Source: UBA10365 sp041441915
GTDB taxonomy: Bacteria > Pseudomonadota > Alphaproteobacteria > Rhodobacterales > Rhodobacteraceae
Direction: 5' to 3'
NCBI GenBank assembly: GCA_041441915.1
Contig: JASDRS010000025.1
Coordinates: 1 to 49,449 of the forward strand
DNA: 49,449 nucleotides
The translations under genes were made by a program, and so were the position numbers. Shown piece by piece: positions 34,731 to 43,164 of this stretch. Numbering within the stretch: the first letter of the stretch is position 1; each line of letters starts with the position of its first letter. The notes beneath the pieces were generated by a model. It worked only from the letters and a program-made list of their open reading frames with translations. It ran no database searches and had not been told where the DNA came from.

Positions 34731-34800
34731 AGTTCACTCCCTTATTTTATTAAAACTTATCAGGCTTGTGCGGGCCTGCTTAACAGTTTACGAAATTTTC

Positions 34801-35784
34801 ATGACAAAAATCGCAACTATTTTTGATTCCAACCCCCAAACTCTGACAATAGCAGTTTTGGTGCTACCGCACTCATCCATCCTTGAGGTGGCCAGCACCC
34901 TTGACCCGATGCGTAGCGCCAATCGCCAAGCTGGGCGCGACCTTTTTCGCTGGCACGTCGTGTCGATCGACGGCGCGGCCGTGCCCTTGACCTGTGGGAT
35001 AGAACTCCCCTCACAAGGGCCCTTGCCCATGGCCCTCAGCGCAGATGTTTTGATCGTGATAGCTGGCTTTCGACAGGCCGAGGTCGCAACCCGCCCACTG
35101 ATACAAGAGCTGCGTCGCATCGCACCTCGCTTTTTGGCGATAGGCGGGATTGATGCAGGCCCTTGGGTCTTGGCGCGCGCGGGACTTTTGAATGGCTACC
35201 GCGCCACCGTTCATTGGGAAGATCTAGAGGATCTTGCCAATGCCCACCCCAAGATCGAGGTTTTCCCCGATCGCTTTGTAATCGACAAAAATCGTTTTAC
35301 AGCCGGAGGGGCCACACCTGCCTGCGATATGATGCTGCATCTCATCGCCACACGGTTTTCGCAAAGCTTGGCGCGGCAAGTCGCCGCTTCATTCATAACC
35401 AAAATGCGTGCGGGGCACGAGGAACAAACTCAGCATGACAGCGCCTCAGCCAACTCGCCGAAGCGCGGGCTTGATCCGCGAGTTCTGAGCGCCGTTGCGC
35501 TGATCGCAGATAATCTTGAAAGCCCCATTTCCACAGGCCAAATGGCGCGCTCCTTGGGTCTGTCGGTACGCCGTCTTGAAAGTCTGTTTGCCAAAGACCT
35601 TGACACCACTCCAGGCGCTTTTGCCCTAAACCAACGCTTGAGTGCAGCGCGGCGCATGATCACGGACACCCACCATAATCTAACCGAGGTGGCCTTGCGC
35701 TGCGGTTTTTCTAGCGCGTCGACCCTTTCGCGCGCGTTTAAGCGGAAATATGGCACTGCCCCTAGCGCCGCAAGGCACAGCTAA
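34801..35784 (+). CDS. cdhR: GlxA/CdhR-type AraC-family regulator
   Basis: 327 residues: a DJ-1/PfpI-like N-terminal domain (residues about 12-190, with VLVLPHSSILEVASTLDPMRSANR) and a C-terminal AraC helix-turn-helix pair (about 225-320, SPISTGQMARSLGLSVRRLESLF and LTEVALRCGFSSASTLSRAFKRKYG). This is the build of CdhR, the carnitine-responsive activator in Pseudomonas, and GlxA relatives. It is divergent from the BKACE gene and so likely controls the carnitine operon. The frame is open upstream to 34612 within BKACE on the other strand; the ATG at 34801 gives the family's normal length but has no strong ribosome binding site. Confidence 0.82.
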   Translation: MTKIATIFDSNPQTLTIAVLVLPHSSILEVASTLDPMRSANRQAGRDLFRWHVVSIDGAAVPLTCGIELPSQGPLPMALSADVLIVIAGFRQAEVATRPLIQELRRIAPRFLAIGGIDAGPWVLARAGLLNGYRATVHWEDLEDLANAHPKIEVFPDRFVIDKNRFTAGGATPACDMMLHLIATRFSQSLARQVAASFITKMRAGHEEQTQHDSASANSPKRGLDPRVLSAVALIADNLESPISTGQMARSLGLSVRRLESLFAKDLDTTPGAFALNQRLSAARRMITDTHHNLTEVALRCGFSSASTLSRAFKRKYGTAPSAARHS

Positions 35785-35807
35785 AAAGCGCTTCACGCAG
35801 GCTTAGC

Positions 35808-37814
35808 CTATAAAAGACCACGCCCCTTAAGCAAGGGTTCAACCCCTGGCATTCGGCCGCGAAAGGCCGTGTAGAGGGCCGCGGCATCTTGGCTGCCACC
35901 TTTTGACAAGATAAACTCCTCAAGCCGCTGGGCGGTTTCAGAGTCGAACGGATCGCCGGCCTCTTCAAAGGCGGCGAAAGCGTCGGCGTCCATCACTTCG
36001 GACCACATGTAAGAATAATAGCCCGACGAATAGCCGTCGCCCGTAAAAATATGCGCAAAATGCGGCGTTGCATGGCGCATGGTAATGGCGTTCGGCATGC
36101 CCAATTGATTGAGTACTGCCGCTTGCATCTGCATCGGATCACTGGGACTTGGCCCTTCGTGAAATGCCAGATCGACCAATGCGCTAGCCAAAAATTCAAC
36201 CGTGGCAAAGCCCTGATCATATGTACCAGAAGCCAAAAGGCGGGTCAGCATATCATTGGGCATGGGTGCACCCGTCTCAACATGGCGGGCATGTTTGGCC
36301 AAGACCTCCGGCACTTCCAGCCAATGTTCATAAAGCTGGCTTGGCAGTTCAACAAAATCCCGCGCAACCAACGTACCCGACACAAAGCCATAGGTAACAT
36401 TCGATAGAATCTGATGCAGCGCATGTCCAAATTCATGAAACAAGGTACGCGCATCATCATAGGACAATAGGCAGGGGTTTGCCTTGGCAAAATTACAAAC
36501 ATTCACCACGATGGGGCGTCGATCGCCGCCCAATTTGCGCTGGGTGCGCATGGCCGAACACCAAGCCCCAGATCGTTTTGAGCTACGCGAAAAATAATCA
36601 CCAATAAAAACTGCAATATGAATACCATCTTTGGTAACTTCCCATGCGCGGGCGTCGGCATGGTAAAGCGGAATATTCAATGCACGAAACTCGAGCCCAA
36701 ACAGGCGATTGGCACAATCAAAGGCCGCGTCAATCATCGCATCTAGCGACAAATATGGTTGGAGCGCGGCTTCATCCAAATTATGTTCGACTTTGCGGCG
36801 CCGTTCCGAATAATACCGCCAGTCCCAAGGTTTTAAATCACTTACTCCAATATGAGCCTGCATCATTTTGGTCAAAATCGCCGCGTCTTCGGTCGCCTTG
36901 GCGCGCGCGGGTTGCCAAACACGCATTAACAAATCACGCACCGCTTGCGGCGTTTTAGCCATTTCAGGTTCAAGTTTGAAATCGGCAAAACTTTTATAGC
37001 CCAAAAGATCGGCGCGCTCGGCACGTAGGGCCAAAATTTCAGCCGCGATAGCGCGGTTATCATGCTCATTCCCATTTGCGCCGCGCGCAACCCAAGCTCC
37101 ATAGGCTCTTTCACGCAAAGTGCGATTAGGCGAAAACTGCAAAAAAGGTACAATGAGAGAGCGGCTCAGCGTGAGCACAGCCGGCATATCCCGCTCTTGC
37201 CCTGCCGTGCGGGCCGCAGCCACCACAAAATTAGGCAGGTCGGCCAAATCTTGTGGTGATAACTTTAGGCACCATGACCGCTCTTCTGCCAAAAGATTTT
37301 GGCCAAACTTAGTACCCAAAACGGCTAACCGCGATTTAACATCCGTTAATCGTTCGGCCGCCTTACCTTCAAGGTGTGCGCCAGATCGGATAAACATCTT
37401 GGCATAAAGCTCTAATACACGCGCCTGTTCCGCGCTTAAGTTGAGATGTTCCTGTTGCTTAAAAAGGGCTTCGATGCGCGAAAATAAGACTTTATTATTG
37501 GTGATTTCTGACGAGAAGGCGGACAACACCGGGGCCAAATCGTGCTGCAGTGCTTCACGAACGTCAGAGCTGTCGGCACTGGTCAAATTAAAAAACACAC
37601 CTCCCACTCGATCAAGTAGATCTTCAGCCTGTTCAAGCGCTTCGATCACATTGACAAAACTGGGCGCATCGGGATTGTTTGCAATTTTGGTTATGTTGGC
37701 GCGAGCTTGGGCCATGCCTTCGGCAAAGGCGGCTGCAAAATCAGCATCTTGAATGGCGGCGAAGGGGGGCAAACCAAAGATGTTTGACCATTCGGATAAC
37801 ATGGAATTGGTCAT
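35808..37814 (-). CDS. dcp: M3-family metallopeptidase (Dcp/oligopeptidase A type)
   Basis: 668-residue cytoplasmic zinc peptidase. The HExxH motif is in LFHEFGHALHQILSN, with the third ligand Glu in the following helix. Upstream, NVCNFAKANPCLLSYDDARTLFHEFGHAL and the C-terminal YSSGYYSYMWSEVMDADAFAAF fit the M3A family (Dcp and PrlC). It degrades short peptides; Dcp removes C-terminal dipeptides. Dcp versus oligopeptidase A is not resolved. AGGAG precedes the ATG. It ends the uspA-dut-moeB-dcp run, 8 bases after moeB. Confidence 0.9.
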   Translation of the reverse strand: MTNSMLSEWSNIFGLPPFAAIQDADFAAAFAEGMAQARANITKIANNPDAPSFVNVIEALEQAEDLLDRVGGVFFNLTSADSSDVREALQHDLAPVLSAFSSEITNNKVLFSRIEALFKQQEHLNLSAEQARVLELYAKMFIRSGAHLEGKAAERLTDVKSRLAVLGTKFGQNLLAEERSWCLKLSPQDLADLPNFVVAAARTAGQERDMPAVLTLSRSLIVPFLQFSPNRTLRERAYGAWVARGANGNEHDNRAIAAEILALRAERADLLGYKSFADFKLEPEMAKTPQAVRDLLMRVWQPARAKATEDAAILTKMMQAHIGVSDLKPWDWRYYSERRRKVEHNLDEAALQPYLSLDAMIDAAFDCANRLFGLEFRALNIPLYHADARAWEVTKDGIHIAVFIGDYFSRSSKRSGAWCSAMRTQRKLGGDRRPIVVNVCNFAKANPCLLSYDDARTLFHEFGHALHQILSNVTYGFVSGTLVARDFVELPSQLYEHWLEVPEVLAKHARHVETGAPMPNDMLTRLLASGTYDQGFATVEFLASALVDLAFHEGPSPSDPMQMQAAVLNQLGMPNAITMRHATPHFAHIFTGDGYSSGYYSYMWSEVMDADAFAAFEEAGDPFDSETAQRLEEFILSKGGSQDAAALYTAFRGRMPGVEPLLKGRGLL

Positions 37815-37822
37815 GATTACTC

Positions 37823-38746
37823 CTACTTATGAACCATTGAAGGTGAGACGCCCTGCCCCGCCCCATGACAAACGTGGCAATCAACGTCGAGGTTGAGCGT
37901 AATAGTGCGGCTTTGCGCATAAAGCGCATCATAAATGAACAGCCGCCCCCGCAGCGTTTGACCCGCAAGAGTCAAGGCCTTTACCGCTTCGATAGCCATC
38001 ATAGATCCTATCACCCCAGGCAGAGGGGCCGCCACACCCGCTGCCGCACAATTAGGTGCCAATTCAGATGTAGGGGCATTAGGAAAAATGCAGCAATAAC
38101 AAGGCCCTCCGCGTGCAGGATCATAGAGACTTATCTGACCCTCCCACTGAGTGATTGCCGCCGAGATAAGTGGTTTTTGTAGCGTTACCGCTGTTTCATT
38201 GACTAAATAGCGTGTATCAAAATTATCGCTGCCATCCAAAATCAGATCGTAATCTTCCATCAATGCCTTGGCATTTTGCACCGTTAAACGCCGTTTATAT
38301 GGCCTCACTTCGATGTAAGGATTAATAGCAAGCATAGCTATTTGTGCGGAGTGCACTTTATCCATACCAAGATGGGCGTCCGAATGGATCACTTGGCGCT
38401 GAAGATTTGAAATTTCAACCACATCCTCATCGACAACCCCAATCACCCCCACACCGCTCGCCGCCAAATAAAGCAGCACGGGCGCGCCCAAACCGCCTGC
38501 GCCTATGACCAAAACCTTAGCATCTTTCAGCCGTTTTTGCCCAGGCCCCCCAATTTCGCGCAGCATGATATGGCGCGCATAGCGAGTTAATTCGCTGTCA
38601 GAAAAAGTCCCCGCTTGTGCGGACGGTTGTTCAGCAGGGGGCACGCTTTTGCGTAGGGCAGAAATGAAACGCGCGTATCCAAAGACTACAAGCACAATCG
38701 TGACCAAGCCCAGATAACTGCTAACAGTTTCCCAAAAAATTTGCAT
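37823..38746 (-). CDS. moeB: MoeB/ThiF-type E1 adenylyltransferase with N-terminal membrane anchor
   Basis: 307 residues. A hydrophobic segment (about 8-28, YLGLVTIVLVVFGYARFISAL) would anchor the protein, unlike E. coli MoeB. The ThiF domain follows: YARHIMLREIGGPGQKRL, the ATP-binding VIGAGGLGAPVLLYLAASGVG, DGSDNFDTRYLVN, and zinc cysteines in GPCYCCIFP and CHVC. Such enzymes adenylate the C-terminus of a ubiquitin-like sulfur carrier (MoaD or ThiS); no rhodanese domain is present. The ATG at 38746 overlaps the dut stop as TGATG, and a TTG three bases earlier is possible. Confidence 0.85.
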   Translation of the reverse strand: MQIFWETVSSYLGLVTIVLVVFGYARFISALRKSVPPAEQPSAQAGTFSDSELTRYARHIMLREIGGPGQKRLKDAKVLVIGAGGLGAPVLLYLAASGVGVIGVVDEDVVEISNLQRQVIHSDAHLGMDKVHSAQIAMLAINPYIEVRPYKRRLTVQNAKALMEDYDLILDGSDNFDTRYLVNETAVTLQKPLISAAITQWEGQISLYDPARGGPCYCCIFPNAPTSELAPNCAAAGVAAPLPGVIGSMMAIEAVKALTLAGQTLRGRLFIYDALYAQSRTITLNLDVDCHVCHGAGQGVSPSMVHK

Positions 38747-39213
38747 CAACCAACCCCTGTCGAGCCAAACCCATCCGCGCCACGCACGGTTTCACTCAGG
38801 TCATCGCCAAGAGAAAACTGAGCAATCACAACGGGCGCAATAATGGCCTGAGCGATGCGGTCTTGATGAGAAATGTGAAAATCTTCTGTTCCAAAATTGA
38901 TCAGAATCACCCCAAGCGGGCCGCGATAGTCACTGTCGATCGTTCCGGGAGCATTCACCAAGGTCACTCCATGTCTAAACGCAAGTCCCGAGCGCGGACG
39001 AATTTGCATTTCATAGCCATTAGGAATTTCCACCAAAAGACCCGTTGGCAACAAAATACGCTGCATCGGTGCCAAGGTCAGCCCAGTTGCACGCTGATGG
39101 GGCAACAAATTGGCGCGCAGGTCAGCACCAGCGGCCCCCAAACTGGCATAATGTGGTAGGCCCCAGCTTGGGTCTGCCCCCTCGTCCCAAGCCAGCTTAA
39201 TAATTATCGCCAT
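38746..39213 (-). CDS. dut: dUTP diphosphatase
   Basis: Hydrolyses dUTP to dUMP and pyrophosphate, preventing uracil incorporation and feeding dTMP synthesis. 155 residues, trimeric dUTPase with motifs in order: AAGADLRA, RPRSGLAFRHG, NAPGTIDSDYRG (catalytic Asp), QDRIAQAII, and the C-terminal RGADGFGSTG arm. The length is normal. It follows uspA by 9 bases and overlaps moeB. Confidence 0.97.
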   Translation of the reverse strand: MAIIIKLAWDEGADPSWGLPHYASLGAAGADLRANLLPHQRATGLTLAPMQRILLPTGLLVEIPNGYEMQIRPRSGLAFRHGVTLVNAPGTIDSDYRGPLGVILINFGTEDFHISHQDRIAQAIIAPVVIAQFSLGDDLSETVRGADGFGSTGVG

Positions 39214-39222
39214 AAAGCCCTA

Positions 39223-39678
39223 CTATGTAATTTTCTCGAGCCGCTCTTTCGACATTTCGCCCGGAACAATCGTAATTGGCACAAGCAAACTTGCCGAATT
39301 GCGCGACATTTGGGTTACCAAGGGGCCAGGCCCTGAATTGTCATTGCCCGCGCCCAAAACTAACACCCCAATTTCAGGATCTTCGTTTGCTTGCGCCAAA
39401 ATTTCTGCAGCCGGATCACCTTCACGGATGACAAGTTCAGGATCAATCCCCTTGCGGTCACGCATCCATTTTGCAAAAACTTCAAAATGCGCCTCGATCC
39501 TTTCGCGGGCTTCAGCACGCATCAAATCTGCGACACCTTGCCAATGTTGAAACTCATCAGGTCGAATGATCGACAAGATAGTGACACCCCCTCCCGTGCG
39601 CGCCGCTCGCATGGCAGCATAACGCATGGCGTTTAAGCATTCATGAGTGTCATCCAATACAACCAAGAACTTGCGCAT
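39223..39678 (-). CDS. Universal stress protein UspA family
   Basis: 151 residues, single Usp domain. The N-terminus RKFLVVLDDTHECLNAMRYA and C-terminal VLVLGAGNDNSGPGPLV followed by SLLVPITIVPG match the ATP-binding subgroup (G-2x-G-9x-G-S/N pattern, here slightly changed). The start is ATG 39678, with GAGAGG 6 bases upstream; an in-frame TTG at 39702 lacks support. It lies about 100 bases after trpS and just before dut. The physiological role is unknown. Confidence 0.88.
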   Translation of the reverse strand: MRKFLVVLDDTHECLNAMRYAAMRAARTGGGVTILSIIRPDEFQHWQGVADLMRAEARERIEAHFEVFAKWMRDRKGIDPELVIREGDPAAEILAQANEDPEIGVLVLGAGNDNSGPGPLVTQMSRNSASLLVPITIVPGEMSKERLEKIT

Positions 39679-39782
39679 AGTATACCTCTCATTTTGGGGC
39701 AATCATGGCCCATCACTTGGCAAACAGCAAGCACTGCCATGTCTGATAATCTGGCTTTATAAAATTTCAGATGTCAAAGTTT

Positions 39783-40829
39783 TTAGCTGCGGATCATGCC
39801 TATAATGTCATAGACCTGATCCACCACAGGACGTGCAATCGCATTGGCCTTCTGAGCGCCCTTGCCCAAAATTTGGTCAATTTCGAACGGATCTTTCATT
39901 AACCGTTGCATTTCTTTCGAGATGGGCTCTAATTTTGCCACTGCCAAATCCACCAACGCTGGTTTAAATAGCCCAAATTGCGCGCCTTTATACTTCCCAA
40001 TCACGGCTTCAGGGGTCATATCTGCAAGGGCCGCATAAATATTGACCAAATTGCGCGCTTCGGGACGACCTTTAAGCCCTTCAATCGTTTCAGGCAAAGG
40101 ATCAGAATCTGTTTTGGCCTTGCGAATCTTTTTAGAGATTATATCCGCATCATCAGTAAGATTGATGCGCGACTGGTCCGATGGGTCAGATTTAGACATT
40201 TTAGATGTACCGTCTCGCAACGACATCACGCGCGTAGCAGAGCCTTCGATTTGTGGTTCGACAATTGGAAAAAAATCAACTCCAAAATCATTATTAAACT
40301 TGGCAGCGATGTCGCGGCAAAGCTCAAGATGCTGTTTTTGGTCTTCGCCCACTGGCACATGGGTTGCCCGATAGGCCAAAATATCTGCCGCCATCAAGGC
40401 CGGGTAAGCAAACAGTCCAAGTGAGACATTTTCGCTGTTTTTGCCAGCCTTATCTTTAAACTGCGTCATACGCGACATCCAGCCCATGCGAGCCACACAA
40501 TTAAAGATCCACGCCAATTCAACATGAGAAGGTACTTGACTTTGGTTGAACAAAATCGATTTGGAAGGATCAATGCCCGCCGCAATAAAGCCCGCCGCAG
40601 CTTCACGCGTGGCATGGCGAAGCTTTTTAGGGTCTTGCCATACCGTTATTGCATGCATGTCCACCAAGCAATAAATCGTTTCAATTCCTTCGTCCTGCAT
40701 TTGCACAAAGCGCTTAAGAGCCCCTAAATAATTTCCCAATGTCAATCCGCCCGAAGGTTGAATGCCCGAAAAAACTCGCGGGGCGCGAGGTGTCTGATTT
40801 GAAGTGGCCGAGGCAGCAAGATCTGACAT
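39783..40829 (-). CDS. trpS: Tryptophanyl-tRNA synthetase
   Basis: Class I synthetase, 348 residues. The HIGH-type motif is in PSGGLTLGNYLGA at 25-37 and the KMSKS motif is KMSKSDPSD near residue 205. VPVGEDQKQHLEL binds the tryptophanyl moiety. GGAG lies 7 bases before the ATG at 40829, so the 20-codon open extension to 40889 is not used. It is divergent from the rhomboid-like gene. In Rhodobacterales the neighbours murJ and glnD are common. Confidence 0.96.
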   Translation of the reverse strand: MSDLAASATSNQTPRAPRVFSGIQPSGGLTLGNYLGALKRFVQMQDEGIETIYCLVDMHAITVWQDPKKLRHATREAAAGFIAAGIDPSKSILFNQSQVPSHVELAWIFNCVARMGWMSRMTQFKDKAGKNSENVSLGLFAYPALMAADILAYRATHVPVGEDQKQHLELCRDIAAKFNNDFGVDFFPIVEPQIEGSATRVMSLRDGTSKMSKSDPSDQSRINLTDDADIISKKIRKAKTDSDPLPETIEGLKGRPEARNLVNIYAALADMTPEAVIGKYKGAQFGLFKPALVDLAVAKLEPISKEMQRLMKDPFEIDQILGKGAQKANAIARPVVDQVYDIIGMIRS

Positions 40830-40942
40830 AGTCAACTCCGGTGATTTTAGTTGCACTTTTGCCTTATCGTTGAGACAAGCGAGCGTCAATCACCCCAAGC
40901 CCAAACTTGGCGCAAAAGCGCCCCAAAGACAGGTAAGACCAA

Positions 40943-41629
40943 ATGGATCAGAATGAAAACCCCTCGCCGCTCAATCAGCTGCCTTGGATTGTCTGGGCCT
41001 TGGCCTTGCCAATCATCGCGATGGAGCTTGTATTCGGTCTGGCCAACATAGGCCTAATTGGTGGGCCCTTTGGCAGCGATTGGCGGATGGATGCCTTGCG
41101 GCGCTTCGCCTTTTCGCCGGATTTGATGCGAGCAATGTGGCAAGCGGGGCAATTTCCCCTATCCGAGGTGATTCGCGCGCTTACTTATTTTTCCGTACAT
41201 GCGAGCCTAACACATGCGGTTTTTGCTGTGGTAATTCTTTTGGCGCTGAGCAAAGTAGTGGCCGAAGCATTCGCCCCTTGGGCTGTTGTTGCCATTTTTA
41301 TTGGTTCGGGGGCAGGCGGTGCTTTGGTTTTCAGCCTTATTCCTAATATACATAGCCTGCTGATTGGTGCTTACCCGTCAGTTTACGGGATGATCGGGGC
41401 CTATACATTTTTGCTTTGGGTAAATTTGGCGGCCGTAGGGGCCAAAAAATCCAATGCTTTTTCCATGATTGGAATGCTGTTAGGTATCCAACTTTTGTTT
41501 GCCGCAGTCTTTGGAGGAAGTATGGATTGGGTTGCCGAACTTTCGGGCTTTATCATTGGGGTTTTTATGGCATTCGCTTTTAGCCCGCTACGCTGGAGCG
41601 ATCTTTTTAATCAGTTTAAAAAACGCTAA
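40943..41629 (+). CDS. Rhomboid-fold membrane protein lacking the catalytic dyad
   Basis: 228 residues with six predicted membrane segments and the rhomboid fingerprint SVHASLTHAVFAVVILLAL (helix 2 region). At the active-site helix the usual GASG is GAYPSVYGMIG, with Tyr at the nucleophile position. The helix 6 His motif reads AELSGFIIG, with Glu in place of His. It is therefore predicted to be an inactive rhomboid (pseudoprotease), perhaps a membrane chaperone or adaptor. The TAA overlaps the murJ stop by 4 bases, tail to tail. It is divergent from trpS. Confidence 0.8.
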   Translation: MDQNENPSPLNQLPWIVWALALPIIAMELVFGLANIGLIGGPFGSDWRMDALRRFAFSPDLMRAMWQAGQFPLSEVIRALTYFSVHASLTHAVFAVVILLALSKVVAEAFAPWAVVAIFIGSGAGGALVFSLIPNIHSLLIGAYPSVYGMIGAYTFLLWVNLAAVGAKKSNAFSMIGMLLGIQLLFAAVFGGSMDWVAELSGFIIGVFMAFAFSPLRWSDLFNQFKKR

Positions 41630-43164
41630 CGCCGAGTGACCCCACGCAGATCACTAATCCCAAAGGCACCAAACATCACGCCCGCCACTGCATAGACGAC
41701 CATGCCGCACGCTACCAAGATCAAAAGCGCCAAATACCGCCATGTTGCTATTTCGATCATCGGCGCTACAAGTTGGTAAATCACTGCTAGCGCCAAAAGC
41801 ATAGCACCGCAAGCCAGCACAATACGTGGTAATTTACTTAAAAGCCGCTCATCCATCTTGGCAGCATCGCCCATTTTGTGCGCACCGCGCCAAAGCTGCA
41901 GTACCATCACCCACGCTGACAAAGACGTCGCAAATGCGGCTGCCAAAAATCCAATGATCGGCATGAAGCCAATGGCAATACCCCCATTCACCAGCATCGA
42001 CATGGCCGCAAAATTAAAGGGGCTGCGCGTGTCTTCGCGCGCATAATACAAAGGTTGCAGTAGCTTTTGCAGCATAAAGGCCGGCAGTCCAAACCCATAA
42101 ACTGCCAGAGCGAGTGCTGTGTTGGTCGTGTCATCCACACCAAAAGCGCCTCGTTGATAAAGTACGCTGACCAAAGGCTCAGCCAAGGCGACCAGAGCCA
42201 CTGCCGCGGGCAGTGTCAAAATCAATGCGAACTCGGCACCACGGTTAAAACTGTCGCGCCCACCAGCTACATCCCCTGCGCGCAAACGGCGCGACAAATC
42301 GGGCAACAGCACAACGCCAATTGCAATACCCACAACGCCTAAAGGTAGCTGGTAAAGTCTATCAGCATAAGAGAGCCACGCTACCGCACCATCAGTGAAA
42401 CTGGCCACTTGCCGCCCCACCAACAGATTAATCTGCATCACCCCCCCCGCCAAAACCGCAGGCCCCGCAATAGTGCCCAGCCGTTTAAGCTCAGGCGTGA
42501 CTTTGGGAAACTTTAGACGCAGATAAAACCCAGCACGCCGCGCAGCGTAAAGCATCAAGCAAAGCTGTAAGATCCCGGTAAGCGGCACGGTAAGGGCCAA
42601 CGCATAGCCCATATCCCATCCTGCATAAAAGGCCCCAACCATCGTAAAAATGAACATAAGATTCATCAAGACTGGAACGAAAGAGGTTTCCGCGAAGCGC
42701 CCAAAACCGTTCAAAACCCCAGATAAAAGCGCGACCAAAGAAATAAACATAATATAAGAAAAAGTGATGCGTCCGAAAGACACAGCCAAGTCAAAACGTG
42801 CATCACCCACAAACCCCGATGCCATCAACCACACAAGCCCTGGCATTGCCAATGTGCCCACCATTGTAAAAATGATTAAGAGCCCCGCAAGCCCACTAAA
42901 AGCGTCAGCTGCAAAGCCTTCTGCATTTTCTCCTGACTGCAGCTTTTTTGAAAACATCGGCACAAAAGCCATATTAAAAGCGCCCTCGGCAAAAAAACGA
43001 CGGAACATATTAGGCAGAGAAAAGGCGATCAAAAAAGCCTCGGCCACGGGGCCGGTACCCAAAAAGGCTGCCATAAGAATATCACGGACAAAGCCTAAAC
43101 TCCGGGACCCAAGGGTCCACCCCCCCACAGTCACAAAGCTTTTCATCAGTCGAATGGGTTTCAT
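41626..43164 (-). CDS. murJ: Lipid II flippase MurJ
   Basis: 512 residues with about 14 membrane helices, MOP superfamily. The N-terminus SFVTVGGWTLGSRSLGFVRDILMAAFLG and FSLPNMFRRFFAEGAFNMAFVPMF are diagnostic of MurJ (MviN), including the basic residues of the central cavity. It moves the peptidoglycan precursor lipid II across the inner membrane. The ATG overlaps the glnD stop by 4 bases, so the two are translationally coupled, as is typical in Rhodobacterales. Confidence 0.96.
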   Translation of the reverse strand: MKPIRLMKSFVTVGGWTLGSRSLGFVRDILMAAFLGTGPVAEAFLIAFSLPNMFRRFFAEGAFNMAFVPMFSKKLQSGENAEGFAADAFSGLAGLLIIFTMVGTLAMPGLVWLMASGFVGDARFDLAVSFGRITFSYIMFISLVALLSGVLNGFGRFAETSFVPVLMNLMFIFTMVGAFYAGWDMGYALALTVPLTGILQLCLMLYAARRAGFYLRLKFPKVTPELKRLGTIAGPAVLAGGVMQINLLVGRQVASFTDGAVAWLSYADRLYQLPLGVVGIAIGVVLLPDLSRRLRAGDVAGGRDSFNRGAEFALILTLPAAVALVALAEPLVSVLYQRGAFGVDDTTNTALALAVYGFGLPAFMLQKLLQPLYYAREDTRSPFNFAAMSMLVNGGIAIGFMPIIGFLAAAFATSLSAWVMVLQLWRGAHKMGDAAKMDERLLSKLPRIVLACGAMLLALAVIYQLVAPMIEIATWRYLALLILVACGMVVYAVAGVMFGAFGISDLRGVTRR

